Shown here one piece after another: positions 1-7,472 of a DNA stretch of 14,116 nucleotides. This DNA is from RGIG3009 sp964490085. GTDB lineage: Bacteria > Bacillota > Clostridia > Oscillospirales > Acutalibacteraceae. Below the pieces are notes generated by a model. That model did no database searches, was not told the DNA's origin, and saw nothing but the letters and a program-made list of their open reading frames with translations. Position 1 is the first letter of the stretch; every line of letters starts with the position of its first letter. The position numbers and the translations under genes were made by a program. Location: positions 1 to 14,116 of the forward strand of contig CAZBAO010000037.1 of NCBI GenBank assembly GCA_964490085.1. Reading direction: 5' to 3'.

Positions 1-682
1 CGGCGGCGGCCAGCACGCCGCGATCGTCCTTGACGGCAAATTTCACGTACACGGAATAGCACGGATCCTCACCGTACTCGATCTCGGCCTCCGCCAGCGC
101 GGTCTGGCATTCGGGGCACCAGTACACCGGCTTTAAGCCCTTGTAGATATACCCCTTGGTCGCCATCTCGCCGAATATCTCGATCTGGCGCGCCTCGAAT
201 TCCGGCTTGAGCGTCAGATACGGATTTTCCCAATCACCGAGCACGCCCAAGCGCTTAAACTGCTCCGTCTGATCGTGCACGTAGCCGAGCGCGAAATCGC
301 GGCAGATGCCGCGCAGCTCGACCGGCGGCATCGACAGTGCGTTTTCCACGCCTGCCTTGGCGCGCGCCTTGAGCTCGATCGGCAGACCGTGCGTATCGTA
401 TCCCGGCACGTACGGCGCCTGATAGCCCGCCATATTGTAATAGCGGACGATCATATCCTTAATGATCTTGTTCAGCGCGGTGCCGATGTGGATATCACCG
501 TTGGCATACGGAGGGCCGTCATGCAGAATATAGCGAGGCTTACCCTCGTTCTTCTTCATGATCTTTCCATAAAGATCGTCCTTTTCCCATTGCTCCAGCA
601 TGATCGGCTCGCGCTGCGGCAATCCGGCACGCATGGGGAATTCGGTCTGCGGCAAATTCAACGTCTGGTTATAGTCCTGCAT
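1..682 (-). CDS. ileS: Isoleucine--tRNA ligase, N-terminal part (3' end outside window)
   Basis: Cytoplasmic class I aminoacyl-tRNA synthetase that charges tRNA-Ile. Only the first 227 residues are in the window; the reading frame is open to the left edge. The class I signature lies in PYANGDIHIGTALNK at about residues 58-72, with HIGT (65-68) in place of the textbook HIGH; HIGT is, to my recollection, a common clostridial variant. GYDTHGLPIE (the conserved motif after the signature) and a CPEC zinc-finger-like pair near residue 195 also fit IleRS. The ATG at 680-682 is chosen because AAAGGAGA (complement of 691-698) sits 8 nt upstream. The gene begins 22 nt after divIVA, so the leader is too short for the T-box riboswitch that often precedes ileS in Firmicutes; expression probably depends on the upstream operon. 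Identity is very secure; family full length is about 930 residues. Confidence 0.97.
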   Translation of the reverse strand, partial: MQDYNQTLNLPQTEFPMRAGLPQREPIMLEQWEKDDLYGKIMKKNEGKPRYILHDGPPYANGDIHIGTALNKIIKDMIVRYYNMAGYQAPYVPGYDTHGLPIELKARAKAGVENALSMPPVELRGICRDFALGYVHDQTEQFKRLGVLGDWENPYLTLKPEFEARQIEIFGEMATKGYIYKGLKPVYWCPECQTALAEAEIEYGEDPCYSVYVKFAVKDDRGVLAAA

Positions 683-704
683 CTGATATATCTCCTTTGG
701 GAAC

Positions 705-1403
705 TCATTTTTTCTTACGGAAGAACCCGCGAGACGACTTCTCGTCATCCTCTTCCTCGTCCTCATCCTCACGGATGTCGTAATCGTTTCCGAATTTGAG
801 ATCGGCAAAGCGGGACAGCGGCTTCATCTCCTCGTCCGCATCGTTTGCCATCGGCTCCTCAGTGACCGGTGCCACCACTATCATGTCGCTGTCGTCCTCC
901 TGCGGCTGGGCGGTAGGCTGTTCGACAGCCGACTCCTCGGCCGAAGCAGACTGCTCCGTCGTTTCCTCGGGCAACACCTTGATAAGCGACAAATGCTCTT
1001 TGTACAACCCGAGCAGTTTTTCCTTAAACTCACCGACCTCGCGCTTGACGCGGGCAAGCTCGCCCTTTTCCTTCTCAATATCCGCGAGGAGCTGTGCCCG
1101 TGCCGCGTTTGCCTCCTGCTCGGCACTCTCCAGCATCGCTTTGGCTTTGGCTTCCGCTTCGCGAACGATGGTATCACCGGTGCGCTGAGCGCTGAGCAAC
1201 GCCGAACGGATACTGTCCTCATCGTTGCGGTACTCCGCCAGCTTATCCGCGAGCGTTTTCATTTTCTGGTTTACCGCAACGTTTTCCTGCACGAGGTGCT
1301 CCACGGTATCGACACACTCGTCAATAAAATCGTCCACGTCCTCCGCGCGGTAACCGCGACCGCGGCTGAACTCGACGTTGCGGATCTCGTCCAAAGTCAT
1401 CAT
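705..1403 (-). CDS. divIVA: DivIVA-family cell-division/polarity scaffold protein
   Basis: Coiled-coil protein that marks curved membrane at poles and division sites and recruits partners. The 232-residue product starts with the DivIVA N-terminal module: IRNVEFSRGRGYRAEDVDDFID, at residues 7-28, followed by heptad-rich coiled coil to about residue 150 (many Glu, Lys, Ala and Leu). The second half is a disordered acidic tail with a Glu/Asp run near residues 210-222, ending in a basic FFRKKK. Compared with Bacillus DivIVA, the loop before GY is one residue shorter and lacks the Phe that inserts into the membrane; two arginines (14 and 16) remain. Two adjacent ATGs (1401-1403 and 1398-1400) are possible starts; a GAGG-type site lies upstream. 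It lies 19 nt downstream of ylmH and 22 nt upstream of ileS, the usual Firmicute order. Confidence 0.93.
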   Translation of the reverse strand: MMTLDEIRNVEFSRGRGYRAEDVDDFIDECVDTVEHLVQENVAVNQKMKTLADKLAEYRNDEDSIRSALLSAQRTGDTIVREAEAKAKAMLESAEQEANAARAQLLADIEKEKGELARVKREVGEFKEKLLGLYKEHLSLIKVLPEETTEQSASAEESAVEQPTAQPQEDDSDMIVVAPVTEEPMANDADEEMKPLSRFADLKFGNDYDIREDEDEEEDDEKSSRGFFRKKK

Positions 1404-1422
1404 CTTGTCGTCCTCGCTTTCG

Positions 1423-2190
1423 TTATATATACTTGTGTAGCGTGATGATCAAACGTCCTTTTTTGGTAGGCGGGCCGAGTGCGGCGACCAGGAATCGCCC
1501 CTCCCCGCGCACCGACAGAACGTCTCCTTCCTTGACCGTGTGCGCCACCGCGTCACACGGCATGTGATTACAGGCTACCGTGCCGGACACGATGCGCCTT
1601 GCCGCTTCCTCGCGGGAGCTGCGCAGTGCCGCTTTCAGCACCGCGTCCAGCCGCGGCGATGCGACGGTATCCTGAATTTCCCGAAATTCACGGTGCACCG
1701 TCACCCCGTCGGTAAAAGGAAAGACCGCACGCACGCCCTCAGAACCGACCTTGCTGACCGATTCCGCTAAAAACGGTGCCAACTCCTCATCAGCAAACAC
1801 CACCGTCTGTCCCTCACTGCAGAGAATATCCCCCAGCTTATCGCGTTTGATCCCCGTGCTGAGTAACGCACCAAGGAAATCACGGTGGGAAAGAGCTGCC
1901 GTTTTTCGATACCGAAACCCAATTGCTTTGAGCGGGAACAGATCCGTATCCGGTGGCAGAAACGACGGGAACACTCCTAAAACGGTGCGCTCCGCGCCCT
2001 CGTATCCGCCGTAAAACCGAAACGACGATGTTCCCTTTTCATGCAAGACGGCTCGTGCCACCGCCTGCCGGTGTTCATCTAAGAAGCCGACAAATCGGGG
2101 ACACGAGCGCATTTCACACAATTCACAGGCATCGTCGACGCGGGCGCGTAACAGCGCGTCCTCCTCTGACAGATCAGAAATAAAGCCCAT
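1423..2190 (-). CDS. ylmH: YlmH-family S4-domain RNA-binding protein
   Basis: RNA-binding protein encoded next to divIVA in most Firmicutes; in Bacillus the family has been linked to ribosome-associated quality control and, by location, to division. The product is 255 residues, close to the Bacillus length. Its C-terminal 80 residues form an S4 domain (from about SPRLDAVLKAALRSSREEA, residues 177-196, through the turn at KEGDVLSVRGEGRF), with the typical spacing of a basic alpha-L motif. The N-terminal two thirds is the YlmH-specific region and contains three cysteines near residues 22-30 (CELCEMRSC), whose role I cannot assign. The ATG at 2188-2190 lies inside the end of sepF (17-nt overlap), which indicates translational coupling. 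The gene ylmG (yggT), usually between sepF and ylmH, is absent. Confidence 0.9.
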   Translation of the reverse strand: MGFISDLSEEDALLRARVDDACELCEMRSCPRFVGFLDEHRQAVARAVLHEKGTSSFRFYGGYEGAERTVLGVFPSFLPPDTDLFPLKAIGFRYRKTAALSHRDFLGALLSTGIKRDKLGDILCSEGQTVVFADEELAPFLAESVSKVGSEGVRAVFPFTDGVTVHREFREIQDTVASPRLDAVLKAALRSSREEAARRIVSGTVACNHMPCDAVAHTVKEGDVLSVRGEGRFLVAALGPPTKKGRLIITLHKYI

Positions 2191-2602
2191 TATTCTCCAG
2201 CTCGTCTAACAGATCACCCATAAAGCCGACGTTGTACGGCGTAATAATGTAGGTGCAGTTAGCAACCTTTTTGATCTGACCGTTGTTAGCGTACGCCACA
2301 CCGCTCAAGAAATCCAGAATGCGGCGCGCCACGTCCTTATTGGAAGATTCAAGATTGAGCACAACGGTGCGCTTGGCGTTGAGATGATCCGCCACCGCGC
2401 TGGCATCGTCAAAACGCTCAGGCTTGACCAGCACGACCTGCAGCTGTGCGGTCGCGTGGATGTTGACTACCTTGTTGTTTTTGCGCGGAGCTTCCTCAAC
2501 GTCTTGTTCGGGGGAGCGGGACACGAACTCCTCATTCTCCATTCCGATGGTTTCCTCATTCTGATCGCCGAACAATCCTTCCAGCTTGTCCAAAAATCCC
2601 AT
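2174..2602 (-). CDS. sepF: SepF, FtsZ-associated cell-division protein
   Basis: Membrane-anchoring and bundling partner of FtsZ. The product has 142 residues, within the family range. The N-terminus MGFLDKLEGLFG is a short amphipathic helix that would bind membrane; an acidic, low-complexity linker follows (about residues 14-45). The C-terminal SepF domain is clear from VVLVKPERFDDASAVADHL, KRTVVLNLE, DVARRILDFLSG and YIITPYNV. The frame is open to 2764, but the start is set at 2600-2602 because AGGAGG (complement of 2611-2616) is ideally placed and the MGFLDKL helix is the family start. It begins 16 nt after yggS and overlaps ylmH by 17 nt. A YggS-SepF-YlmH-DivIVA order is the standard Firmicute division cluster. 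Confidence 0.95.
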   Translation of the reverse strand: MGFLDKLEGLFGDQNEETIGMENEEFVSRSPEQDVEEAPRKNNKVVNIHATAQLQVVLVKPERFDDASAVADHLNAKRTVVLNLESSNKDVARRILDFLSGVAYANNGQIKKVANCTYIITPYNVGFMGDLLDELENNGLYF

Positions 2603-2610
2603 TTTCAGTT

Positions 2611-2616
2611 CCTCCT
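2611..2616 (-). promoter_or_regulatory. Ribosome-binding site of sepF
   Basis: A perfect AGGAGG lies 8 nt before the ATG at 2600-2602, immediately in front of the end of yggS (TGA at 2619-2621). It decides against the longer upstream reading of the sepF frame, whose extra 54 residues are only antisense-like sequence within yggS. Confidence 0.8.
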
Positions 2617-2618
2617 GC

Positions 2619-3344
2619 TCATTTATACTGTCTTTCGCCGAAGATCGCTGAGCCGACGCGGACCAACGTGGATCCCTCCAGCACAGCTTCCGCAAAATCA
2701 GAAGACATACCCATGGACAACAATTCCATACTACCATTATCCACGTTTTTACCCTGAATGTCAATAAACAGTTTATGCATTTTATAAAAAATCGCGCGTT
2801 TTTCGGATTCGGTATGCAAAATCGGCGGAATCGTCATAAGTCCGCGCACGCGAACACCGTCAAATCGTCCGATCTCGTCCAACAATTCGGGTAACGCTTC
2901 GGGGCTGACACCGCTTTTGGAGTCCTCCCCGCCGATGTTTACCTCGACCAGCACATCCATCACGCCGCGCACGGTGGTTTTGGCAGCATCCGAGATTGCT
3001 TTTGCCAGATGCACGCTGTCCACCGACTGGATCATGTCCACCTCACCGACGATGCGTTTGACCTTGTTCGTTTGCAGATGCCCGATGAGATGCCGCTCGA
3101 CGCCGTCAAGATGCAGCGCCTCGCGCTTGCCGAGATATTCCTGCACGCGGTTTTCCCCGATACAGGTAACGCCCGCGTCCAGCACCGTGTTGATCAGCTC
3201 CGGTGCCACCGTTTTGGTGACCGCCATCAGCGTGACCTCGTCGCGCCGACGACCGGCGGCCGCACACGCGGCACATAAAGCTTCCTCCACGCGCTGTAAA
3301 TTGTCCAGCACGCGCCGCTCGTCAGCGGACAAGCTTGCCGTCAT
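2619..3344 (-). CDS. yggS: YggS/PROSC-family pyridoxal phosphate homeostasis protein
   Basis: Single-domain alanine-racemase-like TIM barrel that binds pyridoxal 5'-phosphate and buffers its supply; it has no established catalytic reaction. The 241-residue protein has LMAVTKTV with the PLP lysine at residue 44, GENRVQEY, the HLIGHLQTNK motif, VEVNIGGEDSKSG, GLMTIPP and the C-terminal MGMSSDFAEAVLEGSTLVRVGSAIFGER, which is nearly diagnostic. The start at 3342-3344 overlaps the 3' end of the HlyD-like gene by 23 nt and is preceded by a GAGAGG-like site. It corresponds to ylmE of Bacillus, which also precedes sepF. Confidence 0.96.
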   Translation of the reverse strand: MTASLSADERRVLDNLQRVEEALCAACAAAGRRRDEVTLMAVTKTVAPELINTVLDAGVTCIGENRVQEYLGKREALHLDGVERHLIGHLQTNKVKRIVGEVDMIQSVDSVHLAKAISDAAKTTVRGVMDVLVEVNIGGEDSKSGVSPEALPELLDEIGRFDGVRVRGLMTIPPILHTESEKRAIFYKMHKLFIDIQGKNVDNGSMELLSMGMSSDFAEAVLEGSTLVRVGSAIFGERQYK

Positions 3345-4545
3345 AGAGACCCTCTCCTTCTGTTACGATGCGATCGTACAGCTGGACGTACGTCTTGTCG
3401 TCCTTGATCGCGCAGACCGAGACCCGCTCGGTCTCGTTATGATACAGCACCTGGATCCGACGGAATCGCAGGATGTTGCCGTCCTGAATGTACACGCCGG
3501 CATCCTGCTGTTCGTTAAAGTGAATGGCCTCGTCCGGCACCACGATGCCCTCGTACTGCGTCAGACGGATCTCGATCTGCTCACGGCGCACCGTGGACAG
3601 CGCCCCCGACATCTGCGTGCACTGGAGCACGACCGCCACCCGATCGTCCGCCGCCTTGTTGAGCGACACCACCGTCATGTTCAGCGGGGCACTCTGCACG
3701 AACGGCATGCACACCTCAAGCTGCAAGCCCTTTTTGAGCGTGACCACGTCCTCCAGCGGCAGCACGCAGGCTAAATACCATTCGTAGTCGCCCACGATCT
3801 TGCCGACGAAATTCGTTTCGTCCACCGTCGGCTGCAGGGTCAACACCCGTTCAATATCGCTCACCGTCAGTAATTCCACGCCGTCGGTCGTGAGCAGCGT
3901 TTCAAAGCCGTCCGCCGATCCGACGAAATAGCCGGCCACAGGCGAAGCGACCGTGGCGGTCGCAGACTCAAACGACGCGGCAAGCGCGGCGCGCTGAGCT
4001 TTAAGCTCCGACAACCGCGCGTCAAAGCTTTCTTCCTTGCCGATGGTCAGCTGCTTTTTGTTCAGCAGCGTCAGCAGCTTGGAATGTAACTCGTTGATCT
4101 CGCCGTACGACGCCATCTGCGCCGAGCGGGAGATCGCAAGCCACGTTTCGTTGATCTGCTGATTGATACTGTTTAAGCTCGCCCGATTGCTGGAGCCCTG
4201 CGCGTTGATGGAGGTCAGCGACGCGATCTCCGCATCGAGCAGATCCAGCTCCTGCTGTGCCAGTGCGTCCTCCATACTCGGATACACGTGGGCGATATTC
4301 CCGTTCTTGGAAACGCGGTTTCCGTCCTGAACGGTGTAAAAGACGTACCCGTCCGTCTGCTGACGGATCACCGATTCGCTGCGATACACCACGCCGGTCG
4401 TTTGGAGCGTGTCGTACGCGATTTCCTTGTCGGCCGTGATGGTTTCGAGCGACGCCGAGAAGATCAGATACCCCTGCACGCCTACGTAAATAATAAGCAA
4501 CAAGGACAGCAGCGCGATCAGAATACGCTTTGCCGTTTGGTTCAT
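3322..4545 (-). CDS. HlyD-like membrane-anchored adaptor protein, function unassigned
   Basis: A 407-residue protein with one N-terminal membrane segment (about residues 8-29, preceded by Lys and Arg, so the bulk should be outside the cell). A first half barrel-sandwich/lipoyl-like strand region follows (GYVFYTVQDGNRVSKNG, about residues 66-82), then a helical, heptad-like stretch (about 90-195), then the returning half (VASPVAGYFVGSADGFE), and a C-terminal beta-rich part ending near GEGLYDGKLVR. This is the layout of HlyD/RND membrane-fusion adaptors. No ABC or RND transporter is encoded in the window, so its partner is unknown; its place directly before yggS-sepF and its 23-nt overlap with yggS suggest a link with envelope growth or division (inference). 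Start ATG at 4543-4545 has AAAGGAGA upstream. Related proteins are, as I recall, common at this position in Clostridia. Confidence 0.75.
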   Translation of the reverse strand: MNQTAKRILIALLSLLLIIYVGVQGYLIFSASLETITADKEIAYDTLQTTGVVYRSESVIRQQTDGYVFYTVQDGNRVSKNGNIAHVYPSMEDALAQQELDLLDAEIASLTSINAQGSSNRASLNSINQQINETWLAISRSAQMASYGEINELHSKLLTLLNKKQLTIGKEESFDARLSELKAQRAALAASFESATATVASPVAGYFVGSADGFETLLTTDGVELLTVSDIERVLTLQPTVDETNFVGKIVGDYEWYLACVLPLEDVVTLKKGLQLEVCMPFVQSAPLNMTVVSLNKAADDRVAVVLQCTQMSGALSTVRREQIEIRLTQYEGIVVPDEAIHFNEQQDAGVYIQDGNILRFRRIQVLYHNETERVSVCAIKDDKTYVQLYDRIVTEGEGLYDGKLVR

Positions 4546-4574
4546 ATCCTCACTTCTCCTTTCGTAATCGCAAA

Positions 4575-4607
4575 CCGCCCCTACGTTCTGCTATCTGTCA
4601 TCTGACA
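4575..4607 (-). repeat. GTAGGGGCGG motif preceded by a 7-bp tandem repeat at the end of miaA
   Basis: Read on the minus strand, three heptamers TGTCAGA, TGACAGA and TAGCAGA (complement of 4587-4607) run into ACGTAGGGGCGG (complement of 4575-4586 or so). The TAG of this motif is the miaA stop codon, and the heptamers encode the last residues of MiaA. A GTAGGG motif of the same type recurs at 14064-14069. It appears to be a partial copy of a dispersed repeat. Confidence 0.55.
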
Positions 4608-5570
4608 TTGCTTTGCCACAGGCGGTCTCCCGTCCAAAAACGCTCGAACATACGCCGTCGCCTGCCCCACGGGGTCATTGCCGTCCATATATACGCTCGT
4701 CATCCAGTTCTGATGCCGGAACCACGACAGTTGCCGCTTGGCATACCGTCGGGTGCCTTGACGGATGGCGTCCGCAGCCGCCTCTAAGGTCACCGCCTCC
4801 GTCAGATACGGCTCCAGCTCCTTATATCCGATCGCCTGCCGCACCGTATCGGTGTTCGGCTGTTCTCTCAGCCAGCGCGCCTCGTCGACGAGCCCGTTTT
4901 CCAGCATGGCGGTCACGCGGCGGTTGATACGATCGTACAACCGCTCACGGTCACGGAATTCCAGCCGCAACCCGCACAGCGCATACGGTGACTCTATTCG
5001 GCGCGAAGCCTCGTTTTGCTGCGTAATGGTGCGCCCCGTCGTTTCCACGATCTCAAGTGCGCGGATAATACGGCCGTGATCGTTCGGATGCAGTCGCGCC
5101 GCCGTCGTGGGGTCAAGCTCGGCAAGCTCGCCGAGCAGCACCTCGCCGCCCTCGCGCTCGATACGCTGACGCAGCCGCTCGCGCACCTCGCGATCCTCCG
5201 GCTGCTGCTCGTACGAGAGATTCTGCGCCACCGCCTGAATATACAAGCCGGTACCGCCGCATAAGATCGGCAGCTTCCCACGACCGTATACGTCCTTGAT
5301 CACGCGGTGCACCTGTTCGGCGTACTTCGCCACGCTGTACGAGGCATCCGGCGACAAAAATCCCATCAGATGATGTGTGATCCCGCCCTGCTCCTCCTCG
5401 GTCGGCCGCGCCGTACCGATACGCAGGGTATCGTACACCTGCATCGAATCGGCCGAGATCACCTCGCCGCCGAAACGGCGGCACAGCTCGACTGCAAGCG
5501 CGGTCTTGCCCGACGCCGTCGGTCCCGCGATCACCACAAGCGGGATGCGAATTTCTGTTTTGTTGGTCAT
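4581..5570 (-). CDS. miaA: tRNA dimethylallyltransferase MiaA
   Basis: Transfers a dimethylallyl group to N6 of adenosine 37 in tRNAs reading UNN codons, giving i6A. The 329-residue protein has the P-loop GPTASGKT (about residues 16-23), the conserved ISADSMQVY, the TGLYIQAV segment after CGG, HPND.GRIIRALE, and the C-terminal AIGYKE and QGTRRYAKRQLSWFR motifs. The ATG (5568-5570) overlaps the mutL stop (TGA) in an ATGA arrangement, so translation should be coupled. The last residues (MTDSRT) are encoded by a heptamer repeat and the stop lies in a GTAGGGGCGG motif, so the C-terminus has probably been reshaped by a repeat. Its usual neighbour hfq is not present downstream. MiaB, which acts on the i6A product, is encoded in the same run of genes. 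Confidence 0.97.
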   Translation of the reverse strand: MTNKTEIRIPLVVIAGPTASGKTALAVELCRRFGGEVISADSMQVYDTLRIGTARPTEEEQGGITHHLMGFLSPDASYSVAKYAEQVHRVIKDVYGRGKLPILCGGTGLYIQAVAQNLSYEQQPEDREVRERLRQRIEREGGEVLLGELAELDPTTAARLHPNDHGRIIRALEIVETTGRTITQQNEASRRIESPYALCGLRLEFRDRERLYDRINRRVTAMLENGLVDEARWLREQPNTDTVRQAIGYKELEPYLTEAVTLEAAADAIRQGTRRYAKRQLSWFRHQNWMTSVYMDGNDPVGQATAYVRAFLDGRPPVAKQCQMTDSRT

Positions 5571-7453
5571 ACGATCCGTCCAAACTGTTTTTCGATTTCT
5601 CTGGCGGTCAGCTCAAAGCACACCGGCCGTCCGTGCGGGCAGGTGCGGATATCGTCGTTGTACAGCACCCGCTCAGCAAGCCTTGTCAGCTCCTGCGGCG
5701 TACTGCCGTCCCCCGCCTTCACCGCGGCGCGGCACGCGACTGAATGGTAGATCCAGTCCAGCCGCTCGGTCGTGATCTCGCGTTTTCCGGAAAGAAGCCC
5801 GCCCGCGATCTCGCGTAAGCTCTCGGCAATATTGCCGTCCGCCAGCATCATCGGCACCGCACGCACCAACAGCGTGTTGCCGCCGAATTCCTCCACTTCA
5901 AAGCCCGCCCGCTTTAACTGTTCGGCGGCTTCGGTCAACGCGCCGTATTCCTCGCGGCCGAGCGACACCGACAACGGCGTGAGCAGCAGCTGCGCGTTGC
6001 TGTCGGCAGTTTCCTTCAGTTCGTTGTATAAGATCCGCTCGTGTGCGGCGTGCTTGTCGATAACGTACACCGAGCCGCGCCACTCCGCGAAGATATACGT
6101 ATGCAGCGCTTCGCCCAGCAGACGGATCGGTTCGGGTCTTTCTTCGGCGATGGTCTGCTGTACCACCGGTTCAGGTTCAGACATTGGTCGGGGCGCGGGT
6201 GTTGTCGTCGGCGTCGGCGCGGGAGCGGGCGCTTTTTTGACCGGCTCCTCGAACAAAATATCCATCACCGAGGACGAATCCCGCACCACGTTCGGCCGCC
6301 CCGGCGTGACCGGCTTCGGCCGCGCGACCGGCGGCATCGGTGTCGGTGTATGCGGTATCTCGGACACCCGCCGCGCGATCTCGCTGGCGGAAGCGGGTGT
6401 GGTATACGGCGGCATCGGCGGCTGTACCACCGGCGGCGTCGGCAGCGTCGCCGAGCGCGGTGCACCGTCGCCCTCCAAAGCCGAGCGCACGGCGTGATAC
6501 ACCGCGTCAAACACCGGCTTTTCGTTGACGAACCGCACCTCGATCTTGGCAGGATGCACGTTCGCATCCACCGTTTCGGGCGGCAGCTCCACGCACAGCA
6601 CGCACGTGGGGAATTTTCCTACCATGATCGAGCCCTTATACGCCTGCTCGATCGCCGCCATCGCGGTACGCGTTTTCACGTACCGTCCGTTAATAAAGAA
6701 ATGCTGCATCGTCCGATTGGCCCTCGCGCCCTCCGGACGGCAGGTATAACCGTGCACGCGCACGCCGCCCAGCGTATAGTCCACCGCGGTCAGCGTTTTG
6801 GCAAAATCGCGGCCGAGCACCGCACTGATGCAGGAATATAAATCTCCGTTTCCGGGGGTCAACAGCTCGTCGCGCCCCTCGCGGATAAACCGAAACGAGA
6901 TCTCAGGGTGCGACAACGCCAGGCGATCCACCACACCGGCGACGGCGTTTGCCTCCCCCACGTCCTTTTTAAGGAATTTCATCCGCGCAGGGACGTTGTA
7001 AAACAGGTCCCGCACGCAGATGGTCGAACCGCGGGGACACCCGACGTCGGTCAGCTCGATCTCCTCGCCGCCCTCGATGACGTACCGCGTTCCCGCCAGC
7101 TCGTCCTCGGTGCGGGTGGTCAGCTCCACCTTCGCCACCGCCGCGACCGACGCGAGCGCCTCGCCGCGAAAACCGAGCGTGGCAATGGTGCTCAGATCGT
7201 TTTCCGTGCGGATCTTGCTGGTCGCGTGCCGCAAAAAGGCGGTCGGCACGTCCTCTCTGGCAAACCCGCAACCGTTGTCGGTGATGGCGATGTACGAGAT
7301 CCCGCCGTTTTTAATTTCAACGGTAACGGTGGTGGCACCGGCATCAATGGCGTTCTCCACCAGCTCCTTCACGACCGAAGCGGGCCGCTCCACCACCTCA
7401 CCGGCGGCAATGAGCTCCGCGGTATGCTTGTCCAACACCCGGATCTTCGCCAT
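5567..7453 (-). CDS. mutL: DNA mismatch repair protein MutL
   Basis: ATP-driven coordinator of mismatch repair that works with MutS and, in organisms lacking MutH, nicks DNA through its C-terminal domain. The 628-residue protein has a GHKL ATPase N-domain: KELVENAIDAGA (about residues 29-40), DNGCG (59-63) and TLGFRGEAL (92-100). A long Pro/Thr-rich linker spans about 340-440. The C-domain has the metal site motif DKHAAHERILYNE starting at Asp466, ACRAAVK near 574 and CPHGRP at 605-610. The second Glu of the textbook DQHA(X)2E(X)4E motif is shifted by one residue here (Asn in that place). The ATG at 7451-7453 follows AAAGGGGG (complement of 7461-7468) by 7 nt; the frame is open 24 codons further into mutS, but those lack family similarity. 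It starts 19 nt after mutS and overlaps miaA by 4 nt. Confidence 0.97.
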   Translation of the reverse strand: MAKIRVLDKHTAELIAAGEVVERPASVVKELVENAIDAGATTVTVEIKNGGISYIAITDNGCGFAREDVPTAFLRHATSKIRTENDLSTIATLGFRGEALASVAAVAKVELTTRTEDELAGTRYVIEGGEEIELTDVGCPRGSTICVRDLFYNVPARMKFLKKDVGEANAVAGVVDRLALSHPEISFRFIREGRDELLTPGNGDLYSCISAVLGRDFAKTLTAVDYTLGGVRVHGYTCRPEGARANRTMQHFFINGRYVKTRTAMAAIEQAYKGSIMVGKFPTCVLCVELPPETVDANVHPAKIEVRFVNEKPVFDAVYHAVRSALEGDGAPRSATLPTPPVVQPPMPPYTTPASASEIARRVSEIPHTPTPMPPVARPKPVTPGRPNVVRDSSSVMDILFEEPVKKAPAPAPTPTTTPAPRPMSEPEPVVQQTIAEERPEPIRLLGEALHTYIFAEWRGSVYVIDKHAAHERILYNELKETADSNAQLLLTPLSVSLGREEYGALTEAAEQLKRAGFEVEEFGGNTLLVRAVPMMLADGNIAESLREIAGGLLSGKREITTERLDWIYHSVACRAAVKAGDGSTPQELTRLAERVLYNDDIRTCPHGRPVCFELTAREIEKQFGRIV

Positions 7454-7460
7454 ATCGGCA

Positions 7461-7468
7461 CCCCCTTT
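7461..7468 (-). promoter_or_regulatory. Ribosome-binding site of mutL
   Basis: AAAGGGGG, 7 nt before the ATG at 7451-7453. It fixes the mutL start at MAKIRVLDKH, the expected first residues of MutL, rather than an upstream codon inside mutS. Confidence 0.7.
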
Positions 7469-7472
7469 ATCG

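Noticed and set aside
2917..3774. 285-residue plus-strand frame opposite yggS and the HlyD-like gene
   Set aside because: Antisense to two well-supported coding genes, Arg/His-rich composition typical of a shadow frame in GC-rich DNA.
4546..4580. Promoter between miaA and the HlyD-like gene
   Set aside because: The gap is 35 nt and holds a ribosome site and half a repeat motif; no -35/-10 pair could be placed.
6041..6841. 266-residue plus-strand frame opposite mutL
   Set aside because: Arg/His-rich antisense shadow of the mutL coding sequence.
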